Notes: generated from the sequence alone by a model not told the origin. Numbered from the stretch's first letter, positions 1 through 10,136 are shown. The stretch is 64,000 nucleotides of DNA from Aquimarina mytili (GCF_016735115.1 NZ_JAERQJ010000003.1:806001-870000); one strand, 5' to 3'. Numbers and translations: made by a program.

Positions 1-2127
1 GATGTATTACTAAAAACTTCTCAAAAACTAAGAACAGAAAATAACATGTATGAGGCTTTAGAACTTGCGTTTAAAGCTGTTACTTATGCTCAAAATCTTA
101 ATCATAATCATTATTTATCCCATGCCTATTTCGCAATGGGAACTATTCAATATGAAATTATAGATTATGAAAATGCCAAAGCTCACATGTTAAAAGCATT
201 AGAATACTCTGAAAAAACAGACTCCAAAAAATTATTGCCTTATATTCTACAGGGTCTAGCCAATATATACTATGACGACAATGGAGACTATGAAAATGCA
301 CTGATTTACTATAAAAAAGGGGTAGAATTAGCTAAAAATAAGGTGCACATTAATAATTATCAAATTCCTTTAAATAATCTTATTTGGACCTATATGGATC
401 TGGGAAAATTTGATGAAGCCGCCCCCTATCTTAAAGAAGCTGACAGTATTGACAAACTTATTCCGGATAGCATACAATTAGGCAGAACTTCCCTGTATCT
501 TATGAGAGCCAGAAATTATGCACATCATGGCGATATTGAAAGCGCTAAAGAAAATTTTGAAAAAACATTTAAACTCTTAGAAGAAGAGGAAAAGTATTGG
601 CTAAAGGGAAAAAGTTATTTTTATCAATATAGAGCCGAGATGTATCAGGATATTAAGGATTATCCTAATGCACTAAAAGATCTGAAAGAACTACAAAAAA
701 ACGAGCGCAAAGTATTCGAAAATGCAAGAGTAAAGGATCAGGAAATCACAAAAATACGTTTTAAAGTTGATGAGTACGAGCGAGAACTAGAAGCTGCACA
801 AAGAGAGAAATTATTACTACTTAATATCGATAAGAACAATAAAGTTATAATATATATTTCTTTAATCTGTCTTCTTTTATTAATAGGTACTGTGTTCTTC
901 TATTATCGAGGATATCAATCTAAAAAGAAATCTAGTGAAACTCTTAGGCTTAAAAATATTGAATTAAACAAAGCTAAATCTGCAGCCGAAAAATTAAGTA
1001 AAATCAAGTCTCAATTTATATCAACGATTAGCCATGAACTTAGAACACCTTTATATGGTGTTATTGGAATTTCCTCTCTTTTGTTAGAAAACAATAAGGG
1101 TTCTAAAAATGATAAAGAACTCTTGAGTTCATTGAAGTTTTCTGCAGACTATTTGCTTAATTTGGTGAATAAAGTTTTAAAAATTAGTAAAATAGATTCT
1201 AAAAAAACAGAATTGGTTCAAACTCCAACCAGCCTACTTTCTTTATCAAAAAATATACTACGTTCTTTTGAGTATCAATCAAAAGAAAAGCAAAACGAAC
1301 TACTATTAGAGTATAACAATAATATCCCTAACTTAGTCCATATAGATTCGTTATGGGTGTCTGAAATTTTAATAAATTTGATTGGAAATGCTATAAAGTT
1401 TACCGAAAAAGGTAAAATATGGTTAAGAGTTATACTAAAGTATATCGATACCAAAAAGGTAAGGATACAATTTGAGGTTGAGGATACTGGAATTGGGATT
1501 CCAGAAGATCAAAAAGAATATATTTTCGAAGAGTTTTCGCAGGTTGGAAGTGTTTATGACAATAAACAAGGAACAGGTTTAGGTCTTTCTATTGTAAAAA
1601 ATCTACTACAACGCATGGATAGCAAAATCCATTTCGAGAGTAACAAAAATATCGGATCCAAATTTTATTTTGTTTTAAACTTACGGATTTGTGATCAATT
1701 GAATGCTGTAAGCGGTGATGCCAACGATTCAGAAATTACAACATCTTTAGGCTTTAAAATTTTAATCGCTGAGGACAATAAAATCAATCAGTTGGTCACC
1801 AAAAACTTATTAAAATCTATTGGCTGTAGTTGTTGTATTGCAGAAAATGGATCAGAAGCCCTTCAATTATTGAAAGAGCAACCTTTTGATTTGGTTTTAA
1901 TGGATATTAACATGCCAATTTTAGATGGTCTAACAGCAACCAAAAAAATTAGAGAATTTGATCAATCTACACCTATAATCGCTTTAACAGCATCAGAATT
2001 AAGCGAAGTAGAAGACGAATGCTTAGATGCCGGTATGAATGATCTTGTCAATAAACCTTTAAACAAAGTTGATCTTAAAGAGGCTATTCTTAAAAACTTA
2101 AAACTAAACAATCACCATATTAAATAA
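1..2127 (+). CDS. TPR hybrid sensor histidine kinase with receiver domain (5' end outside window)
   Basis: The frame is open from the first base of the window, so the first ATG at 46 is probably internal and the gene starts upstream. Helical TPR-type repeats fill roughly nt 1-750, followed by a coiled coil and one membrane segment (about nt 844-906). Next comes a HisKA domain whose H-box SHELRTP has its phospho-accepting His at nt 1033-1035, then an HATPase_c domain with N-box (NAIKFTEKG), G1 (EDTGIGIP) and G2 (GTGLGLSI). A C-terminal receiver domain has its phospho-acceptor Asp in LVLMDINMP at nt 1903-1905. This is a membrane sensor kinase with an intramolecular phosphorelay. Family knowledge says TPR kinases of this type in Bacteroidota usually have an N-terminal signal peptide and periplasmic TPRs; that part is not visible. 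The signal sensed and the output partner are unknown. No regulator lies adjacent, and the next gene is convergent. Confidence 0.9.
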   Translation, partial: DVLLKTSQKLRTENNMYEALELAFKAVTYAQNLNHNHYLSHAYFAMGTIQYEIIDYENAKAHMLKALEYSEKTDSKKLLPYILQGLANIYYDDNGDYENALIYYKKGVELAKNKVHINNYQIPLNNLIWTYMDLGKFDEAAPYLKEADSIDKLIPDSIQLGRTSLYLMRARNYAHHGDIESAKENFEKTFKLLEEEEKYWLKGKSYFYQYRAEMYQDIKDYPNALKDLKELQKNERKVFENARVKDQEITKIRFKVDEYERELEAAQREKLLLLNIDKNNKVIIYISLICLLLLIGTVFFYYRGYQSKKKSSETLRLKNIELNKAKSAAEKLSKIKSQFISTISHELRTPLYGVIGISSLLLENNKGSKNDKELLSSLKFSADYLLNLVNKVLKISKIDSKKTELVQTPTSLLSLSKNILRSFEYQSKEKQNELLLEYNNNIPNLVHIDSLWVSEILINLIGNAIKFTEKGKIWLRVILKYIDTKKVRIQFEVEDTGIGIPEDQKEYIFEEFSQVGSVYDNKQGTGLGLSIVKNLLQRMDSKIHFESNKNIGSKFYFVLNLRICDQLNAVSGDANDSEITTSLGFKILIAEDNKINQLVTKNLLKSIGCSCCIAENGSEALQLLKEQPFDLVLMDINMPILDGLTATKKIREFDQSTPIIALTASELSEVEDECLDAGMNDLVNKPLNKVDLKEAILKNLKLNNHHIK

Positions 2128-2174
2128 TGCAGTATTCTATAATTACAAAAAAAAATGTAATGACCAAGTAATAC

Positions 2175-3563
2175 TCAGTGATAAGGACAGCTGCCTTCTA
2201 AAACAGAATTTCGGTACTCTTCTTTGATAATCTCTGGTGCATTTTTCTTCTTAGAATATCGTATCATGCAAGGGCTTTCTGGCCACTTCATCTGAATTCC
2301 TCTTACGGGTTTAGGTTTTGGATTAAGCAATTCAAAATCATAGTGTTGCAATAGCAATGTCAAAACTACTTTCATTTCGAGATAAGCAAAGTTAATCCCA
2401 GTACATCTATGCATACCTCCTCCAAAACCAATAAGACTATTCTTTATTTGTTTTCCTTTAGAAAATCGTAAAGGATCGTATTGCTCGGGATTTGAAAAAA
2501 CATCTGGTAATTTATGTGATACTGATGGTGATAAATAAACCATACTCCCTTTTGGTATAATATATCCATCATGTTCAAAAGAATCCTTTGCTTTTCTAAT
2601 AATGGCTAGAATCACAGGATGCATTCGCTCAGTTTCTTTGATAGCCCATTCGATTCGTTTTAATTTTTTTGCTTCATTCATTGTGAATTTTGGAGCAGCC
2701 TCAAAAACTTCTTGTTGTTCTTTGATCACCGATTCTAAATACTCTCGGTTTTGAAGCAAATGTATTAGCACCCAACTGATATGACCATTGGTCGTCTCAT
2801 GCCCAGCCCAAACCAACAACACTATCAAATCTTTCAGAAGCATATCTGAAACTGGACTACCATCTTTATTTTTTGACTCTAATAACGTCTGTAAGAAATC
2901 TGGTGGATTCATTGGGTTTTTTCTTCGATCCTGAATCAAAGAAATTACATTTTTTGCTAGCTTTTGTTTTGCTTTTTCACTTTTTCTAAATTTGGGAATG
3001 GGTAACCATCCAGGTAAAACAGGATCGATTGCTTTTGCAAAGTCCCTAAAATCTTCAAAAACAGAATCTCCTAATTTTTCTTTAAAATCCTTTCCGAAAA
3101 AAGAATGTGATGCAATATTCATTACCAAATGACCAAACTCTTTAGTAAGATCAAATGTGCCATTTTCTCCTAACTTATCAATAAAAGTAAATGTTTCGAG
3201 CACCATGATGTCAATATAATTGGGCATCACCGTTGCCCTAAAACAAGGTAAAATAATATCTCGCTGCATCTTATACTCCTCAAATTTTGCATTTGCAAAA
3301 AAATCTTTGTTAAACATCCTTTGAAAAAATGGATATGCCCCTCGAACCGAAAGCAGCTTATCTGTTTCACCAAAAAAAAAGCTATTATATTCAGGACCAA
3401 GCATCACAACAACATTTTGACCAGGAAGCTTCATAGAAAACATATTTCCATGCTCTTCATAACCTTTCTTCAAAAAAGGAATTGGTGCTTTCATAAAAGG
3501 AAGTGCATGACCTAAAAAAGGAAGTCCGCCGCTTACTCTTGGAATATCTTTACCTGCTATCAT
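2175..3563 (-). CDS. Cytochrome P450 monooxygenase
   Basis: A 462-residue soluble-type P450. The I-helix oxygen-activation motif is seen as AGHETT, the K-helix ExxR as ETER, a PERF-like segment as DPLRF, and the heme-binding loop as FGGGMHRCTG with the thiolate ligand Cys387 (codon at 2403-2405). The N-terminus (IPRVSGGLPFLGH) resembles the proline-rich hinge of CYP51/CYP7-like and other class E P450s; I cannot assign a CYP family. There is no N-terminal membrane anchor. Residues 14 to 3 from the end are unusually basic or polar, and the protein ends in GSCPYH. No ferredoxin or ferredoxin reductase lies nearby, so electrons must come from partners encoded elsewhere. A 36-codon ORF ends 3 nt before its start. 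Substrate unknown; sterol or fatty-acid-like oxidation would be speculation. Confidence 0.9.
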   Translation of the reverse strand: MIAGKDIPRVSGGLPFLGHALPFMKAPIPFLKKGYEEHGNMFSMKLPGQNVVVMLGPEYNSFFFGETDKLLSVRGAYPFFQRMFNKDFFANAKFEEYKMQRDIILPCFRATVMPNYIDIMVLETFTFIDKLGENGTFDLTKEFGHLVMNIASHSFFGKDFKEKLGDSVFEDFRDFAKAIDPVLPGWLPIPKFRKSEKAKQKLAKNVISLIQDRRKNPMNPPDFLQTLLESKNKDGSPVSDMLLKDLIVLLVWAGHETTNGHISWVLIHLLQNREYLESVIKEQQEVFEAAPKFTMNEAKKLKRIEWAIKETERMHPVILAIIRKAKDSFEHDGYIIPKGSMVYLSPSVSHKLPDVFSNPEQYDPLRFSKGKQIKNSLIGFGGGMHRCTGINFAYLEMKVVLTLLLQHYDFELLNPKPKPVRGIQMKWPESPCMIRYSKKKNAPEIIKEEYRNSVLEGSCPYH

Positions 3564-3566
3564 GAT

Positions 3567-3677
3567 CTATACCTTTTTGGTTGGATAGAATATTTGAGTA
3601 GCCATACTATAATGGATATTTTTTTGCCATTCATAGATAAAGGCAAAAAACTCCCTTTTAAAGAAGAGTGTTTTCAT
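3567..3677 (-). CDS. Possible short ORF upstream of the P450
   Basis: An ATG-started 36-residue frame (MKTLFFKREFF...) ends in TAG three bases before the P450 ATG. The same frame stays open upstream for about 90 further bases without an ATG, and its conceptual residues look protein-like (for example SLEAKRFLKFIGD). It may be a small gene with a non-ATG start, the tail of a decayed gene, or chance. Tight coupling to the P450 start is the main argument for it. No family recognised. Confidence 0.25.
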   Translation of the reverse strand: MKTLFFKREFFAFIYEWQKNIHYSMATQIFYPTKKV

Positions 3678-3794
3678 AATTAAGTTGGTTATTGTGTCTC
3701 CTATAAATTTAAGAAATCTTTTGGCTTCCAAAGAGGTATCTACAAAAGTTTTTATTGAATTTTTAGATTATTCTGCTTAGATATAAGTAAGGAA

Positions 3795-4088
3795 TCAAAT
3801 CAAAATTGATGAATAATGGTGAACTATAGGAAAAGGATCATAGAAATGATGTAAAAGACTTTTCCATTTTTGGTATTCTTTGGATTTTCTGAAACCAATT
3901 TCATGGTCTTCAAGTGTTTCCCATTCAACAAGAAGTAAATATGTATGCTCTTGTTCTAAACATTTTAGCACATCATGACGTATATAGCCTTTCATTGATG
4001 CAATGATTAGCTGTGCTTCTTTAAAAGCATTTTCAAAAGCAGTTTCCTGACCAGGTTTTATATATAAAATTGCTTGTTCTAATACCAC
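3795..4088 (-). CDS. Antibiotic biosynthesis monooxygenase (ABM) domain protein
   Basis: A 97-residue single-domain protein with the ferredoxin-like ABM fold pattern: a beta strand ending in KPGQE, a central helix, then LLLVEWETLEDHEIGFRKS, and a final segment rich in His/Tyr. Relatives are small dimeric cofactor-free quinol or polyketide monooxygenases and heme-degrading-like proteins; the substrate cannot be read from sequence. The start codon is GTG (4086-4088), chosen because the family normally begins right at the first strand and the upstream gene ends at 4093. It is the last gene of a probable alpha-2-macroglobulin / GNAT / ABM run, with only 4 nt separating it from the GNAT gene. Confidence 0.8.
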   Translation of the reverse strand: MVLEQAILYIKPGQETAFENAFKEAQLIIASMKGYIRHDVLKCLEQEHTYLLLVEWETLEDHEIGFRKSKEYQKWKSLLHHFYDPFPIVHHYSSILI

Positions 4089-4092
4089 TTTT

Positions 4093-4485
4093 TCAAACGT
4101 ATAAATTCATTGTTAACGCTTTGGATCTTAAGAAACCAAATGTTTCATAAAAGGATTCCAAATCTGGTTTGGTATTCAAAAACACCTGTTCAACCCCAAC
4201 CAATTGTTTCAGGAGTTCCTCAACAATCATTTTACCAACTCCTTGTTTTCTGTAATTCGAATCCACAACAATATCATCGAGCATTGCTCTATATACACTA
4301 TCTGTTAAGGCTCGTCCAAATCCGATAAGTCGACCATTATCTTTAATCACAACAAAAGGGCCTATATGTTCTAATAGAAGTTCAATGTCTTTTATGGATC
4401 TGTCTTTTGCCCAACTGGTTTGCGAAAATAAACGCATCAACTCTAATGCCTCAGGACATTGCTGTGTTGTTATGGCATACCCCAT
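4093..4485 (-). CDS. GNAT family N-acetyltransferase
   Basis: A 130-residue GNAT fold protein. Motif A, the acetyl-CoA pyrophosphate loop, is seen as VDSNYRKQGVGKMIVEELL, preceded by the beta4 strand (LDDIVV) and followed by a C-terminal YETFGF motif typical of GNATs (F-Y-x-x-F-G-F). The acceptor substrate is unknown. It is shorter than the typical 150-170 residue GNAT but keeps the core. It starts with ATG 30 nt after the alpha-2-macroglobulin stop codon and ends 4 nt before the ABM gene, so co-transcription is likely. Confidence 0.88.
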   Translation of the reverse strand: MGYAITTQQCPEALELMRLFSQTSWAKDRSIKDIELLLEHIGPFVVIKDNGRLIGFGRALTDSVYRAMLDDIVVDSNYRKQGVGKMIVEELLKQLVGVEQVFLNTKPDLESFYETFGFLRSKALTMNLYV

Positions 4486-4515
4486 ATATCTAATTATTTT
4501 TCATGCACCAACAGA

Positions 4516-7500
4516 TTATTTTACTACCTCAACCCATTTTCCTTGTGTTCTCACGAGATAATCATTATCATACATAGCTTCACATTGAATACCTGGTAAG
4601 TAGTATTTCCCCAAATAAGAAGCATTGAGTAAAATGGTCATGGTTTTACTTTCTTTTGCCTTTAAATCAAAATAGAAATTTACTCGATCATCTCTAATAT
4701 CCGTATGTGTAACATTATTAGAACGGAATGATCCAAAATCAGTAAATCGTGTATTTACCACTTCCCATCCTGATGGAAAAATCTCTGATAAAGCAATATC
4801 TCTTACTTTATTGTCGGTTGTATTTGTAATAGTAACCTCTGCTACAAAATCAGTGCCTTGAGTGAGCTGAGTTGGGTTAATAATATTACCTTGTCTATTT
4901 TTATAATCTACAATTGCCTTAAAGTTACTCTGAATCACCTTTTCTTTTCCGACAGGAAGGATCCCGCTGGTTACCAATTGCACAAAAATGGTATTGTCTT
5001 TATTATTTTTTATAACAAGTTTGTTGTCTTTTTGAATTGCTAATTCTCCAGAAGTTGTTACCGTTTTATTAGAATTAGCGCTCTGAGATTTTCCATTAAG
5101 GGTGTAACTTACATGTACTCCTTTTCCTCCTACATAAGCAGCATATTTTGCCATTGACATCAGCGCATACGATGTGGTTTGAGTACTCATCCAACTTTTA
5201 GAAGACAATTCTTTGGCCAAATCTACCGCTATTTGTTGCGCTTTAGCCTTTTGCCCCAATGCAACAAGTGTTTCTAAAGCCATTGCTCTATTACGGTTAG
5301 TAGAACCATACGTATAATGATAATTTTGTTTATGCTGAAAACGAATAGGAGCAGAATTCAATAATTTCTCGGCTGCATTTTTTTGACCAATAAGGCTATA
5401 AGCAGCAGCTAACCTAAATTTGGCATTATTTGACAAATCAGACATTTCGCGCAATCGATTCATCGATGCCATATCAGGACTCTCAGCCAAAGCTAATGTA
5501 TATAAACGATAAGCCTGTGCTAAGTCGTTACCACCACTGCGCCATCTTTTTGCCTGCTGTTGCTGATAAGAAATCCAGTTACTTTTGAATCCAATAGGTA
5601 ATACATACCCTTTTTTATTGGCCTCAAGTAAAAAATGTCCAGCATAACTAGTTCCCCAATCATTAGGGTTACTATATCCTGGCCAATACGATAATCCGCC
5701 ATTTGGTTGAAGGTAACGTCTGAGTTTATAAATAGCTGCTTCAACATTCTTTTGAATTTTTGCCTTCTTTTCTGAAGATAAATTAAATATATCTCCTAGA
5801 TATAATTGAGGAAACGCAGCTGAAGTAGTCTGTTCTACACAACCATGTGGAAATCGAATCAGATAACTTAACCTGCTTTCAAAATTCATGGGTGGTAGTG
5901 ATGACATCTCTATTGTTGTACTATTGCTGCCTGAGATCCCAAAAGCATTAAAGTCAATTTCTTGTTGGCCATTAGGCTCAAGAACTATCGCAGTTACTTC
6001 TGTTGTCATTGGGTTTGGATTGATAATATCAATCGGAACTTTATAAGAAGCTTTTTCTCCTGCCCCACTAGCGACAACTTCAATATCTGTGATTGAAGCT
6101 CCTTCTAAAACTTCAATATCGAAATAAGCCATTTTTTCATCGGGTTGAGGAAACAAGAGGTTCTTCTGCGTTTCTCCTAATACTCTAAATCCTTTATTAG
6201 GTTTCAGAGTTACTGCTACATTTTTCACCTTATTTTCCATGGCAAAAACAGTTACTGGTATAGTTACTTTTTCACCAGGGGTAATTTTTCTTGGAATCGA
6301 AGTCAATACCATGAGTGGTTTTCGTACTGGAGTTGTTTTTTCTGTACTTCCATAGGCAGCATTATCGGCATCTGAAGCTACAATCATTGTGCGAACAGAA
6401 CCTACATATTTTGGAATTTTGATTTGATGTGATCGTGTTTCCCCTTGTTTTAATTCAAAAGGGCCTTTATACACTACCATGGGTTTAAAACGGTTCGCTT
6501 TTTTAGATTTGCTGCCTCCCGCTTCGGCGTCTCCACCAATGCTAAATACTTGATTAATTCTTCCACCATAAGCACCAATCACCTCATCATATACATCCCA
6601 TGTTTTAACCCCCAGTGCTTCCCTTGCATAGAAACTGGCCCAGGGATTTGGGGTCTTAAAACGTGTTAAATCTAACAACCCTTCATCGACAATAGCAATT
6701 GAATATGTCATAGGTTTCCCTTTGGTTTCGCTAACTTTTACGGTTATAGATTCTTCAGGTCTTAGAACATCTGGCATCGTAAGTTTTGGCTGTACCTTGG
6801 TATTGGGATCTTCGACAGAAATGGGTACTATACCATATAAACGTATCGGTAAATCATTAGCCGTCGAAGCATGGGGCTGTAGTAAGGTGATATGAATATA
6901 GACGTTAGGTGTATAGAGTTCCTCAATTGGCAACTCGAATTTGGTTTCTCCTTTTTGCGGGATCACCCATCTTGAAGACAATACTTCGGTCCCATTTTCT
7001 ACGGTCACTAATGCTCTTCCACCTTCACTAGACGGGAACGTAACTATAGCCTGTTCTCCAACATCATAAGTCTTTTTATCTGTTGAAAACAATAACATTG
7101 TTGCTGCCGAAGGGTCATTTTTTCTGGATTTCCCTGCCCAACCTGGCCAATCGATATACATTGTTTTTCCGGTAGCATGCCCACCATTAGGATCTACTAC
7201 TCTAACTAGATATCTTCCCCATTCGGGATATTTGAGTTCAAACTTGAAATTTGCCTTACCACTACTATTGGTTGTGATCTTTGTCTTAAATATCTCATCG
7301 TGATATGATCCACGATTGTAGGATGATAAATTATCTTCTGAAGTATCCCACCACCATCTCCAATCAACTTTATAAACATAAACCTCTAAATCTTTAACTG
7401 ACGTTGGATTTCCTTTTTCGTCTACAGAAACAACTTCAAAATTATGCTTTGTATCAGTAAGCAGCATTCCTCTGGCTTTATCTCCTTTTGGCACATTAAG

Positions 7501-10041
7501 TCCGATATAGGTGTCATATGGTGAATATTCTTTTGATATTACATCGGTACTAAAATCACCTCCATTCTCATATACTTTGGTAATAAAGGAAGCTTTGAGC
7601 ATTCCTGCTGCTTTATTTTGAAGTTTTGGTTTTGTACTAAAACTCGCTTTTCCTTCACTTGAAATTTTTCCTTTAAAAATTTCTTGTTCTTCGGTACCAA
7701 AACGACGAGTAGGATCATCAAAAATATATCCCGGAAAGGTTTTGAAGGTTGTTTTGCCAGGAGTAAACCTAACATTAATATCAGTTTGAAGATTTTTTGC
7801 TATTGCTCCATGCAACCAAAGTACTTCTAAATTTCCTTTAATACTCTTATTGGCACTAAGTATTTTATCATCAAAACTGGTTTTGATTTTTAATCGATTT
7901 GGTTTTATGGTTTCTATTTTGAGAGCCTTTGTAAAGCTTGCTCCTCCAACAATTACATTGGCATTCCAATTTCCGGTAGGAGCTTCTTCTGATGTGTTCA
8001 CCACAAACTTGTAAAAGTTGTTTACACCTTTGGTTTTTGTTTCCTGATGCGTAACCTTACCATATGGATCTCTTAATTCAAACTTTACCGGGTGTCCATT
8101 TGGAAGCTTATTAGCATTATCATTAAGCATAAAAGACAAGAATAAAGTATCTCCAGGTCGCCATACACCGCGTTCTCCATAAATAAACCCTTTCATCCCC
8201 TTTTGAAGATGGACTCCAGAAACATCAAATTTACTTACTGATAGTGAATTACCATCATTAAGTCGTACATAAGTATGTTGTCTTCCAGAAGCCACAATAG
8301 CAAAATATGCTGGTCGATCAGCATCAAAGGTGGTCATTCCTTCGGCATCTGTAGTCGATATTCCTATTTCTTGTTGTTGAAAGTTGTAAAAAGTGATTTT
8401 AGCATTCGAAACGGGGCTTGTAGTGATGATATCATTAACAGTGATCATATACGAATGATTCAATCCTTTTTTGACTACAACTCCCAAATTAGATGCAAGC
8501 ACGTTTGCTGCCACTTTTCGTTCTCTATAATAAGACGTGCTACATGGATTATCCCGTTCTTGCCAATTATACCCATAATAATCATCATAATAGTATTGAG
8601 AGGTATCCCAAAAACTAGATTCCTCTTCTTCTTCATAATTGTCGGCAAGCTCATCTATAATTGTGTCATCGTTTTTTTCACCTTCGCATTTATAGAGCGA
8701 ATATTCTTTTCTATAATTAAGTTCTACACGATAAATAGCACCTGCATCTGGTGTAATTAATTCTTTTAAATCAATAGCAAAAGCATTCCATTTACTGAGG
8801 TTTAATGAGGCATTTTCTTGCAGATTAATTAACTTTTTAGCTACGGGTCTTGCTACGGTTCTTAAATTGCTTGAACCATTCAGATTATTATTTTGTAAAA
8901 ACTGAAGTATATTATCCTGAAATACTTTAATGACCTGTACTTCAACTGCACGAAGGTTTATGGCCTCAAAATTGAACTTTAAATTATCCGAAGTTGGTAA
9001 AATGACTCCACTTTGTAATAATCGCACTTCTGGTTTTGGTTGTTGAAATGAAATCTTTTCGGAATAAGAATTCTTGAGCTTATAATTATCAGTGCTTCGT
9101 ATACCTTCAAAAACAGTAACCTCTAGGGTTCCTTTGAGTTCAGTTTTAGGATATACTTTTAACACATTTCCTTGTACCGTATATTTTAAGTTGTTTGCAC
9201 TAGAAACAGTTACCAAGCCATTAAAATTCTGGTTTTTCTTAAGGGGGTCAGAAAAATTAATCTCTACATATTGCTTATCAACATTTGCTACAGCAATACT
9301 AATGACCGAGAAGTTATTTTTTCCAGGAATAGATAAAATAGCTGACCCTTCGCTATCGATATCAAATTTTTTACCTGACCATTTAATTTCGACTTCCGAA
9401 TCGTCTTCAAAACGCCGAATACTATCTATTCTAAAACTAAACTGTTTGCTTTTGTCAATAGATTCACTAAACGTAACTGATATGTCTTTTCCCTTTTGAG
9501 AAGCTGTTATTAATTGCTTGGCAATGTCAAATTGCAATTGATCACTAGAGGTCAAAGTTCCATCGATATATTGCCAATTTTTATTATATGACTGAAGGTT
9601 TTGAGTGAGTATAGAAAACTGCTGCTTTAGTGTTTGTACACTAAACATAAACTCATCATCCAGATCTTCTTTTAAATCTTTTACTAGATCCTCAAGATCA
9701 AGTGTAAATGTATACTGAGTATCTTCCTCGAACCCTTCTTCGGGTTGAAAAGAAATGGTACGATTATTTACTGCAATTACTTTTCCTTTTACTCGGGGAG
9801 ATACTGTAAGAATTTTTTTGGACAACTCTTGATTATCATCCCAGCCTTCAACCGGAGTCTGTAAAACAACATAAACATTATCCAACACTGAAATTACTCC
9901 TGTAGAAACATCAGAAATATAATCTTGGTATTTATTTAGTTCTGAAGCATTTGCTTCTGCAAGGGCTTTAGCATCCTTTTTCTTACAAGAAAATATTAGG
10001 GTAATAAAGCATAATGCCCATAGAATTTGTGATAATCGCAT
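4516..10041 (-). CDS. Bacterial alpha-2-macroglobulin family lipoprotein with thioester
   Basis: An 1841-residue giant protein. An SPII signal ends in LIFSC with lipidated Cys19. Series of MG (macroglobulin beta-sandwich) domains follow, including a YRKEY/Asp-Glu-rich insert near residue 460 and the bait-type region. The thioester motif is CVEQ with Cys1401 (codon at 5839-5841), inside PHGCVEQTTSAAFPQLY. An alpha/alpha toroid (TED) domain with repeated ALA/LY helices follows, then a C-terminal receptor-binding-like sandwich. Bacterial A2Ms trap proteases in the periplasm by covalent thioester attachment; the YfhM type commonly lies next to pbpC (PBP1C), but here the neighbours are small GNAT and ABM genes. 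The intact CxEQ suggests it is the trapping type, not the thioester-less MagD type. Probably faces the periplasm. Confidence 0.93.
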   Translation of the reverse strand: MRLSQILWALCFITLIFSCKKKDAKALAEANASELNKYQDYISDVSTGVISVLDNVYVVLQTPVEGWDDNQELSKKILTVSPRVKGKVIAVNNRTISFQPEEGFEEDTQYTFTLDLEDLVKDLKEDLDDEFMFSVQTLKQQFSILTQNLQSYNKNWQYIDGTLTSSDQLQFDIAKQLITASQKGKDISVTFSESIDKSKQFSFRIDSIRRFEDDSEVEIKWSGKKFDIDSEGSAILSIPGKNNFSVISIAVANVDKQYVEINFSDPLKKNQNFNGLVTVSSANNLKYTVQGNVLKVYPKTELKGTLEVTVFEGIRSTDNYKLKNSYSEKISFQQPKPEVRLLQSGVILPTSDNLKFNFEAINLRAVEVQVIKVFQDNILQFLQNNNLNGSSNLRTVARPVAKKLINLQENASLNLSKWNAFAIDLKELITPDAGAIYRVELNYRKEYSLYKCEGEKNDDTIIDELADNYEEEEESSFWDTSQYYYDDYYGYNWQERDNPCSTSYYRERKVAANVLASNLGVVVKKGLNHSYMITVNDIITTSPVSNAKITFYNFQQQEIGISTTDAEGMTTFDADRPAYFAIVASGRQHTYVRLNDGNSLSVSKFDVSGVHLQKGMKGFIYGERGVWRPGDTLFLSFMLNDNANKLPNGHPVKFELRDPYGKVTHQETKTKGVNNFYKFVVNTSEEAPTGNWNANVIVGGASFTKALKIETIKPNRLKIKTSFDDKILSANKSIKGNLEVLWLHGAIAKNLQTDINVRFTPGKTTFKTFPGYIFDDPTRRFGTEEQEIFKGKISSEGKASFSTKPKLQNKAAGMLKASFITKVYENGGDFSTDVISKEYSPYDTYIGLNVPKGDKARGMLLTDTKHNFEVVSVDEKGNPTSVKDLEVYVYKVDWRWWWDTSEDNLSSYNRGSYHDEIFKTKITTNSSGKANFKFELKYPEWGRYLVRVVDPNGGHATGKTMYIDWPGWAGKSRKNDPSAATMLLFSTDKKTYDVGEQAIVTFPSSEGGRALVTVENGTEVLSSRWVIPQKGETKFELPIEELYTPNVYIHITLLQPHASTANDLPIRLYGIVPISVEDPNTKVQPKLTMPDVLRPEESITVKVSETKGKPMTYSIAIVDEGLLDLTRFKTPNPWASFYAREALGVKTWDVYDEVIGAYGGRINQVFSIGGDAEAGGSKSKKANRFKPMVVYKGPFELKQGETRSHQIKIPKYVGSVRTMIVASDADNAAYGSTEKTTPVRKPLMVLTSIPRKITPGEKVTIPVTVFAMENKVKNVAVTLKPNKGFRVLGETQKNLLFPQPDEKMAYFDIEVLEGASITDIEVVASGAGEKASYKVPIDIINPNPMTTEVTAIVLEPNGQQEIDFNAFGISGSNSTTIEMSSLPPMNFESRLSYLIRFPHGCVEQTTSAAFPQLYLGDIFNLSSEKKAKIQKNVEAAIYKLRRYLQPNGGLSYWPGYSNPNDWGTSYAGHFLLEANKKGYVLPIGFKSNWISYQQQQAKRWRSGGNDLAQAYRLYTLALAESPDMASMNRLREMSDLSNNAKFRLAAAYSLIGQKNAAEKLLNSAPIRFQHKQNYHYTYGSTNRNRAMALETLVALGQKAKAQQIAVDLAKELSSKSWMSTQTTSYALMSMAKYAAYVGGKGVHVSYTLNGKSQSANSNKTVTTSGELAIQKDNKLVIKNNKDNTIFVQLVTSGILPVGKEKVIQSNFKAIVDYKNRQGNIINPTQLTQGTDFVAEVTITNTTDNKVRDIALSEIFPSGWEVVNTRFTDFGSFRSNNVTHTDIRDDRVNFYFDLKAKESKTMTILLNASYLGKYYLPGIQCEAMYDNDYLVRTQGKWVEVVK

Positions 10042-10090
10042 AAAGGACTGGATTTAGTTGACTTTATAAATGTAAGGTATTTTAAAATAA

Positions 10091-10114
10091 AAAAGCCCTC
10101 TAAATAGAGGGCTT
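10091..10114 (-). terminator. Rho-independent terminator after the TIR/asparaginase operon
   Basis: In minus-strand sense a stem AAGCCCTCTA / TAGAGGGCTT closes an AT-rich loop and is followed by a run of T (plus-strand A run at 10084-10094). It sits 23 nt downstream of the isoaspartyl peptidase stop and before the alpha-2-macroglobulin start, so it separates the two transcription units. Confidence 0.8.
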
Positions 10115-10136
10115 CTGCAGAAAATCATAATTCTGG

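Noticed and set aside
8275-8760. Plus-strand 161-codon frame within the alpha-2-macroglobulin gene
   Set aside because: Lies wholly antisense to the clear A2M coding sequence; residues show no family pattern and composition follows the antisense of Lys/Glu-rich coding.
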